From Yponomeuta sedellus (Eukaryota > Arthropoda > Insecta > Lepidoptera > Yponomeutidae): a stretch of 64,000 bases of DNA. Each line of letters opens with the position of its first letter. Within the stretch, counting starts at the first letter, position 1. Under the pieces are notes generated by a model. It had not been told where the DNA came from. It worked only from the letters and a program-made list of their open reading frames with translations, and did no database searches. A program made the position numbers and the translations under genes. Positions 45,201 to 54,200 of the stretch are shown in pieces. The stretch is from positions 3,578,591-3,642,590 of the forward strand of contig OW203736.1 in NCBI GenBank assembly GCA_934045075.1, read 5' to 3'.

Positions 45201-48200
45201 TATCGTTCGTCGAGGACCCCAAACAGGGAATTCGCTATATAGCCGATTCCATTGATTAAGCCTCGTTTAGTGCGTTTTCCATGTTCCGCCTTTAACACCA
45301 TATCGTAATGTTGAAGTTCTATTATTTCATGTTGGAGTTGCGTAGTCAGTGTTCTAAAGGCGGGTTCATCTTTGTTTAGCTCATTCAGTCGGTCCACATG
45401 GAATTGAATGTTCACCAAGCAGTGGCGGTACGTAGAGAGGTTGTAGTATACTATCATCCTCCACTCATCTCGTATAAGACGCATATCTGCCACCTTGTCG
45501 AAGTACAGCGGTTGATTCGGGTTCAAGGTCACAGATTCCGTCATGCGTGGTGTTTGCGTTGCAGTAGCGATTTTAGTAGTACATAGTATAGTTAATAACA
45601 CGAAGAAAATGTTAACGAGGTTGTAATGTTTTGTTGTAGTTATTTTTCTTGTTTGTTGTTCCTCGTTCCTGTTAGACGTCTCCGCTTGTTCAGTTTGTTG
45701 CTGCGCAGGGACGTTTTGCTCAAGAGGTAAACGTATTAGTTTTCCGACTGGTCGTTTAACCTCGTTGCAGTTTTTTGTTTTCAATGTGACCACACGTACG
45801 TGGCCGTCGTTGCCTGGGTGTGTCTGTATGACCCTCCCCAAGAGCCACCGAGCTGGGGGGGTGTGATCTTCTTTTATGATCACAAGATCGCCGAGCTGAA
45901 GATCTTTGCCAACGTAATGCCACTTACTTCGGGCTTGCAATGATTGAAGATATTCCATGGACCACTCCCGCCAGAAGTCCCTGTACATTTTCTCTGTTAG
46001 TTTCCAGCGCGTGCTGAGGCTGATCTGTTCAATACCTTTGTTTATTGGGGGAGCTAATGTCTGGTCTCCAATGAGAAAGTGACCGGGTGTGAGGCAATTC
46101 AAGTCTTCGATGCTGTTGGTTAAGGCTAACAGCGGTCGCGAATTCAGACATGCCTCTATTTGTGTTAACAAGGTGGTAAATTCCTCAAATGTTAGTTTTT
46201 GTTCGCCCAAAACTCGTCTGAGGTGATGTTTCATCCGTCGTACAGCTGCTTCCCAGAGTCCGCCAGCCGTCGGCCACGAAGGGGCATTAAAGTGCCATTC
46301 GACACCGTGGTTTGTTAGGTCAGCCATGAGTTCTGAAGATGCCAAGTAATGTTCTAGGGCTTGTATATGTTCTTGTTGTAGACTTCGCGCAGCGCCGACA
46401 AAGTTAGTACCGCAATCGCTGTACATGTGTTTAGGCATTCCACGACGTGCGCATAGTCGTTTGAACGCTGCCAAAAATGTTATGGAGCTTAAGTCCGACA
46501 CCAGTTCTAGGTGGACGGCCTTGGTTGCTAGACAGATGAATATGGTAACATAGCCTTTTGAAGTAGCTATTCCTCTGCCTCTGTTTGACTTCACGACAAC
46601 TGGTCCAGCCAGATCCACTCCAGTGTGAGTGAACGGCCTTGAAGGTGTGACCCGTGGTTTGGGTAAGTCCGCCATACGTTGGTTTCTACTTAGCGCCTTA
46701 AAGCGTAAACACTTTACGCATTTTTGCAGTTCTCGTTTTACGGTGTTCATACCGCCAAGCATCCAGTATTTTGTTCGCAAGTACGTCAGTGTTAGCCGCG
46801 CCCCGCCATGTAATGTTTTGCTGTGTGCCCAGGTGATCAATAGAAGGCTGAGTCGATCATTGTTTGGTAAAATCATGGGGTGTTTTCGTTGATAGCTCAG
46901 ATCAGAGTTTCCAAGTCTTCCTCCTACTCTTAATAGCCCTTCGTCGTCAATCCATGGATTTAAGTTCAATAGTTGACTCTTGCGTTGCACCTTGTTATTG
47001 TTTTGCAATTGTTTGATTTCATTGTTGTAATGTTTCATTTGCACCGCCTTGATAATAAAATTGTGCGCGTTTCTTATTTCGTTAGCCTGTAAGCTCGATG
47101 TTCTTATGTTATCTCTGTGTCGCGAGTTGTGAATGAAACGAGACACCCAAGCCAGTACTCTTATCGCCCGTTCCATAGAGCTGTGGCGATCTAGAAGAGC
47201 TTGTATTGTGGAGTTTTCGGTATTGTCTGTTGTGACGCACACCTTTTTTGTTTTCGACTCCTCTTCCGGGAGGTTGATATTTGTTGTTGTTGGTTGTTGT
47301 GGAGTGCTGTTGCTCTTTAGCCATTCCGGACCATTCCACCAGAGTTCATAAGTGAGAAGCTGGGATGGTGTTAGTCCCCGACTGGCGCAATCAGCTGGGT
47401 TTTGTTCTGACTTCACGTGCTTCCAGCACGATGGTGGCATGGTATCTTGTATAGCTGCAATTCGGTGCGCAACAAAGGTTTTCCATCTCCCGATATCGCC
47501 TTGCAACCATCCGAGTACGACCATGGAGTCGGTCCACCCATGTATTGTTACTGTTGTTCGTGTCTGGATGTTTGTTGCGTCTATGACTTTTTTCATAAGT
47601 CTTGATAAAAGTAATGCACCGCATAGCTCTAAGCGCGGCAGTGACATAGGTTTGTTCGATGGGGATAATTTTGTTTTCCCGGCCACTATTTTTACGTCCG
47701 GTTTCTCGTAGTTACCGACAGACTTGCAGTAAATGACGCAACCATAGGCTCTCTCCGAAGCATCGCAAAATCCGTGGAGTTCAATGGGCTGATTTGTGTC
47801 GCCTATCCATCGTGATATTTCTATCTCGGAAATGTTGTGAAGGTCATTCGCCAGCATGGCCCACTCCTGTTTCATGTCTTGTGGGAGTTCATCGTCCCAG
47901 CCTAGGTTTAAAGCCCACACCTTTTGGAATATGAGCTTGCCCTTGATTGTTACAGGCGACAGCCATCCAAGCGGGTCGAAGATTTTGGAGATCTTGGAGA
48001 GTAATGTTCTTTTTGTTGTTGTTTCCGCCTTGTCAGTGGTCGGTACCGGGCCCGCAAAAGTAAACTGATCGCTGCGCGGATTCCACGACAGGCCGAGCGT
48101 TTTGTTTGTTTCTGCGTGTTTAAAATCCAGCATATTTTGACTGATTAAATCGTCTGATAATTGTTCAAGAAGCCTTGGGTCGTTGCTGGCCCACTTGCGA

Positions 48201-51200
48201 AGCTTAAAACCGCCGCCGCGCAGAATGTCGATCGTTTGTTGTTGCGCGTTTTTGGCTTCTTCGATGTTGTTGCTGCCGCCGAGTAAGTCGTCGACGTACA
48301 GCTGATTGTTTAGGTTATTGACGGCAAGTGGGTACTCATGACCATCGTCTTGCGCCAGTTGTTTTATAGTACGCATGGCAAGATAGGGTGCGGCCTTGGT
48401 GCCATACGTAACTGTGCATAGCTGGTATTCTTGGATGTTGTTTGATGGTGAATCTCGCCATACTATTTTTTGGAGATGCTGATCTTCCTCGCATACCAGT
48501 ATTTGGCGGTAGAATTTCTCTATGTCAGCAGTATACACATATTTGAATGTTCTCCATTGCAATATCATGGCTTGTATATCTTTTTGAAGATTTGGACCGC
48601 ATTCCATTAGTTCATTTAGAGAATAGCCCGTTTTGAGCTTGCTTGAAGCGTTGAAGACTGTTCTCAGTTTTGTTGTTGACGAATCGAGTTTGATCACCCC
48701 GTGATGAGGAAGGAAGCAACTCGGTTCTTGTTGTGTGGTGCAGCATAGCTTCATGTGACCGAGCTGTAGGTACTCGGCAATGAATGTTTTGTAACTTTCG
48801 GAAAGTTCTTCATCTCTCACGAATCGTTTTTCCAGTTGTTTTAATTGTGCCACCGCTTGTATTTTTGACGGGGCTAAGTGTTCTGCGTAGTAAGGTTTCA
48901 TCGGCAGCCTGACTTCGTAGCGTCCATCGGGCTTTCGAGTTGTTGTTGCTTGATAGAGAGTTTCGCAGAACTCGTCGGCGGGTGTCATGTTGCTGTTACT
49001 TTGTGTTATCTCTTCCATCTCCCAGTACTGAGAAATCTCGTCAAGGTTGTTCAGTACAGCATGACAGTTGAATGTTTTGACGTTACCAACTAGGATCCAA
49101 CCCAGTTTTGTTGCTTGTGCGATTGGAGCACTGGGCGGGCCTCGCAGGATTCCGTCCATCAGAATTTCTGCATAGACCTTAGCGTCTAGAAGAATGTCCA
49201 CTGATCTAGCAATGTTGTAGTCTGGATCCGCCAAATTAATGTTGGTTATATGTGACCAGGGCTGCTTTTCGAATGTAAAGTTTGGTAGGTTTCCAATTAC
49301 TTTAGGCATCACTAAAGCGTTGGTGATGAATGTGTAGTTGTTGTACCGGGACTCGCAGATTAGTTGAACCGCTCCGTTACTTTGGGCTGCAGTTGATCCG
49401 ACCCCAAATACTGATGAACTTTGATTGCACCTTTCTAGTTCCAATCGTTGAGCCGCGGACTCTGTTATCAAGTTAATTTGAGACCCTTGATCTAGGAGGC
49501 ATCTCATTGTTACGAAAGTTCCATCTCTCGCTTGTACTTTTAGTTCGACCGTTGATAGTAGCACTTCGTCGTAATTCCCAGCCACATGATTTGTTTTCCG
49601 TGGTGTAGGTATTGAAGGCTTTGACGTTGATGGTTGTGGCTCGTTGTTCGGTTCCACGGTGTCAAGTAACCCCTCGTGTAGAACCGTGTGATGCTTATTG
49701 TTGCATATTTTGCATGTCTTGGTAGAAGTGCAATTGTATTTGTGGAAGAACAAGCAGTTTTTACATAAAGCCAGAGTTCTTATCGTATTGACCTTTGCAT
49801 TTGGTGTCATGTTTAAAAACTTTTTACATGTAAGTAAGACATGGTCAGTGTTTTTGCATAGTGGACACATTCGTTCCGCGTATGTTTTGTATGTTTTTTC
49901 GAGTTTGAACCTTGTGTCACTGACGTTGTCTCTATGTTTAGGTTCATTTTCCTTTGCAGCAGCGCTGTTTTGTTTGACCTGCTTGCCTTTCTTGTTCAAA
50001 GGCTCTAAAGCAGTGAATTTGTTTTCCAGGATGCTGATCAACTCGTCGAAAGTAGGAAGTTTCCGTTTTTCTGATCTTGCATCCATGTATGCTGTATATG
50101 TTTCAGGATCCATTTTTTCTGTCATAATGTGCACCAGAATGGGATCCCATGTTGACGTGTCCACACCAAGGTTATGAATAGCGTGGACCGTCTCTAGACT
50201 GACGTCATGAAGTCGCTTGATTTCGTAGGCGGTATGTTTTTGCATTGTTGGTTGATTCATGAAAACTTGTATTTGCTTCGTAAATAAAAGTTGTTGGTTG
50301 TTGTACCTGCGGTTGAGTATATCCCAGCAGGAATCGTAATTTTCCGCCGATATGTTTAAATGCTGCACGAGCCGCTCGGCTTCTCCCTTGAGTTTCCCCT
50401 TAAGGTGCTGCATTTTTTGAGATTTGTTCAGTGTTGGGTTGTTGTGGATTGCCTCGCAGTAAAGGTCCAAAAAGGCAGGCCAGTTTGTGTAGTTACCGGA
50501 AAATGTAGGCAACTCGATATGTGGTGTTGATTCTTGTTGGTGTTTAACATTGTTCAGTTTTCGATGTAGGTCTGACTTTGTTTTTTCATAGACCTTTTCT
50601 TGTTCCGAGAAGATTTTTTCATACTTCTCATTCGCTCCCTCTAGCAAGTTGTCGATTTGCCAGTGTAGTTCGTCGATAGTTTTCCATCGTGATTGAAGAA
50701 CTTGTAGTTTGTCTTCAATTTCCCACTTTTCTGTCAAATTCTCGATGTTTATGTTTGTCATCACCCGACTTAGAGCCCGGAAGTTGGTTTTCTGTTGGCT
50801 CAGCAATTCGTCGGTTTTTGAAGATGACCCCATGTTGTTGTTAGTGTTCTTAGTTCCTGAAGGACCAGCATCTGAGTCGTCACCGCTGGAGACCTCGTTG
50901 TTTTCGGTCGGCTGTACGTACGGGTCTGTTTTTTGTATTAATTGATAACCATTTTCATACAATTGTTTCGTATGTTCGTACTGTGCGTTGGTGAAGTACT
51001 CGTCTGACTTGTCTTCCTCTTGGCAAAGGAGAGTGTCGTTGGAGTCAAACTCTTCCCATAAGCTTTGCAAGGTCGCTAACCTTACCCTGAGATAGTCCGA
51101 TGTTTTCCGATGTGCCGAATCCTTTTTGAAGTTTTTTATTAACCTCTCGATACTGTTAACAATCTGTGATTGACGTTCCAGCATCGCCTCCATGACGAAG

Positions 51201-54200
51201 ATGATCCAGTTGTAATCCAGTTGTTGTGTTGTGTTGAATGTTCAATGTTGATGTTGCTCCGTAGCTCGATGGAGCGTAGTTGTTCTGGACGTGTTAGTAA
51301 TAGTCCGTAGGAAGCTCCGTATGTCTATACCTTCACTGTGACGAAGAGCGCCGTCTAAACCCGACAGGTGATTCCCGCTTCTGAGAGGCCTGCCGGGCCG
51401 ATCGCAAAATCCCAGTTAAAAGCACAAAACACACGGCACTTCACTTCCGATCGCTAGTTCAATGTCTCGAAGGACCAAAATGTAGGGGCTACGCCGTACA
51501 GGTGTTGTTATGTTGGATGTTCGATGTTCGTAATGTTAGGTATGTTCAATGAATGACACGTCTGTCCCGTAAGATCGTTTTATTGTCACTGAATTGTGTT
51601 CACAAAATTGCTTTAGTCAACAAAATAAGTAAGTAGAAGAAAATGTATGTGCTTGCTCGTACAATCTAACTAAAGTGGCTTTTTCCGCACGCTGCGCGTA
51701 CGGAACAAGTCGCTTTCTGGCCAAGTGTAGACATAAAAAGATGTACACAACACGGGAGGTAATAAAGAAAGCTCTCGATCGCATATTTACTTCTGCTTCT
51801 GCGATCTCGGCCTTTCTTTGTATTACCACCCTAGTTGTGTAATGTACTATTACCTACTTAGACGAATTGGAATTTACAATACCTAAGTACCGTTAAGTAT
51901 GTATGACTACTACGGTCATAGACAATTAATTATCGATAGATTTTTATCATGTGTGCCCCCTACCGTAATTGAGTAGAATTCAAATTTTGACAGAAACTTC
52001 TAGAGAATGTACACTTTCTTCGATGAAAATTTAACTTTATTAACCAGTAAATAAAGGTGGTTTCACTTTCTCATTTTCGGATTGGTTTCCGTGTTCATGT
52101 CATTACAAATTTAATTAAAAATACAATGAAATACGTCTTACAGATGAAATGTTACGGCATGATCGGTATATTTTGGTCCCCAACTTTTATTTTAGCTCTC
52201 TAACACAGTTCAACAAGGCATTTTAATCAAGTTTTCACCATTTTTTCTTTACTAGAAGCGCACGGCAAATGAAGTCAACAAAACTGTCACTGACTACGCA
52301 TAGGCAATACATTGCTAATGTGAGGCACGCGGGCACCGCCCACTTACGACTTCTACTCTTTTTTTATGTTCTGTGGTTTTGCCAGTTCGAACGGTTAACT
52401 TACTCATACTCACTTCTCGATGCTCGATTAACGCGGTAGTAAAGTTATTCGATTGGATCTGTCAAACTCGCACTAAGCACTCTGAGTGCTAGTGCGAGTT
52501 TTTTAACTACTCGATCGCGTTAAAGTAAACTCACATTTCTATGGCATCGAGGAAGCGCCACCTAGTGACAAGTATGGAAATTAAAATTGCTGACTGCGAG
52601 TTGTAATGGTTTACGTTGAGAAGTGAACACGTTTACCAGCCAAAACACGAATAAACGCGAGTGCGAGTTGTACTGTGAAAGCGTTTTGCCAGTTCGAACG
52701 GTTAACTTACTCATACTCACTAATCAATGCTCGATTAACGCGGTAGTAAAGTTATTCGATTGGATCTGTCAAACTCGCACTAAGCACTCCGAGTGCACTC
52801 CGAGTTTATTCGTGTTTTGGCTGGTAAACGTGTTCACTTCTCAACGTAAACCATTACAACTCGCACTCAGCAATTTTAATTTCCATACTTGTCGCTAGCT
52901 GGCGCTTCCTCGATGCCATAGAAATATGAGTTTACGTTAACGCGATCGAGTAGTTAAAAAACTCGCACTAAGCACTCCGGTAGACTGCCTCGTTGGTCCA
53001 GCGGTGCGTCTAATTCGAGAGAGGTCACGAGTTCGATTTCCTCTGGCGACGGCCGTATATTTGCACAAATGACCTCAGTATGGTGTGTATTACTTGGGAG
53101 TATGTTTGTAGTCTCAAAGTATCTCGCACGAAATAGGGTTCTAATGCCTACTGCACTTATATCGATTGGCACTGTAATCGATTTCATCGCATCTCGGAAC
53201 ACACCCATAGTCTTTTCTAAGGTTAACACGAGCAGTAGACATAATTAAAACTGTTTTTATACGGATTTATGCCGGAGTCCCGGATTAGTCATCTGGGACC
53301 ACGGCACCTGAAAAAGTGACGAAACGTTGGAAAATTGTAAAAAATTTAATAAACGAGTATAAATCCGTATAAAAACAGTTTTAATTACACCCATAGTCAT
53401 TACACGGGCGCGCGTGTAAAGCAGCTGGGAATCTACATGCGTGGGACCTAGTGGTAGAAACCCAGTTGGATGGCACCTACGTGCCAGAATTCTGATTTAA
53501 TGAAACCTAATTACAGTTAAGTAGATGGAATCTAACTGTGTGGAACCTAGTTCAAATATATGCTCTTCTGTCACTCACTTCATGGTCGCTGGATCGGCGC
53601 TGAGCTTGATTTTCTCGTTGCTGATGTACTGGATATTCTTGGTGATGTCCTGGCTGTGTGCGTCGCGGGCAGACACCGTCATTGCGACCGGCGTGCATGA
53701 CAGCAGCGGGCGGAACTGCCACTGGAAAGGAATTGAGAGTTTTAGTTTTCGTACCATGCCTGCTAACATCATGCCCGTAAGAAAACATCCTCTTCATTCT
53801 TGACGGAGTGGTCAGAAGTGGCAAATGACCACTTCTGACCACTCCGAATCCAAATCTTGGTCTAAATCGGGGGAGGCGTTTGCTCTGCAGTGGGACTCCC
53901 ATATTATGGAGGCTATATAAAAAGTTTAAAACATCTGGGGGGCGAGGCTCATGCAAGTAATATTAGTACGGCAATGGGTGTTTCATCGACATCATTGGTA
54001 GTCTACTGACCAATCGTATTCCAATGATGTCCAGTCCCATCAAAAGGTTGGAAAAGATCACTTTTAGTGATAAGGCCACTGTCTGTACTCTAAGAAATAT
54101 CATTGTGACATAAGTTTTCTAACTATTGTATCTGCTTGAAAAAAACCTTGTTTCCCAAGATTTAGGCTGGCAAAGTTAATCTTCATGGGGCATTGAATAC

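Larger units (their letters stand above)
43549..51663 (-). mobile_element. Intact BEL/Pao LTR retrotransposon with env-like region
   Basis: 8,115 bp, with a 5-bp TSD ATCTA at 43544-43548 and 51664-51668. It has two 183-bp LTRs with no differences that I can see, one uninterrupted gag-pol-env frame, and a primer-binding site next to the 5' LTR (right side). It sits in intron 2 of the DUF829 gene in the same orientation and inside the hAT-like element. Identical LTRs and an open frame point to very recent insertion. Odd: no clear polypurine tract precedes the 3' LTR; 43732-43760 is pyrimidine-rich on the element's coding strand. Confidence 0.95.
41996..52375. mobile_element. hAT-like element carrying the BEL/Pao insertion
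   Basis: The 27-bp perfect TIRs start CACAGAACATAAAAAAAGAG (41996) and end as their complement at 52375. The 8-bp TSD GTTTTGCC lies at 41988-41995 and 52376-52383. Without the BEL element the length is about 2.26 kb. TSD length fits hAT; the TIR start is not diagnostic. The interior (42023-43543 and 51669-52348) has no transposase frame, so it is non-autonomous or decayed. Confidence 0.8.
41788..52482 (+). mobile_element. Family G MITE split by the hAT-like element
   Basis: The left part (41788-41995) starts at GAGTGCTTAGTGCGAG. The right part (52384-52482) ends at CTCGCACTAAGCACTC. Joined, they match the intact copies at 27855-28161 and 52484-52789. The 8-bp GTTTTGCC at the split is duplicated. 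Confidence 0.85.

Noticed and set aside
44012..51000. Open frames on the + strand across the BEL element
   Set aside because: They overlap the long gag-pol-env frame on the opposite strand and carry no motif.
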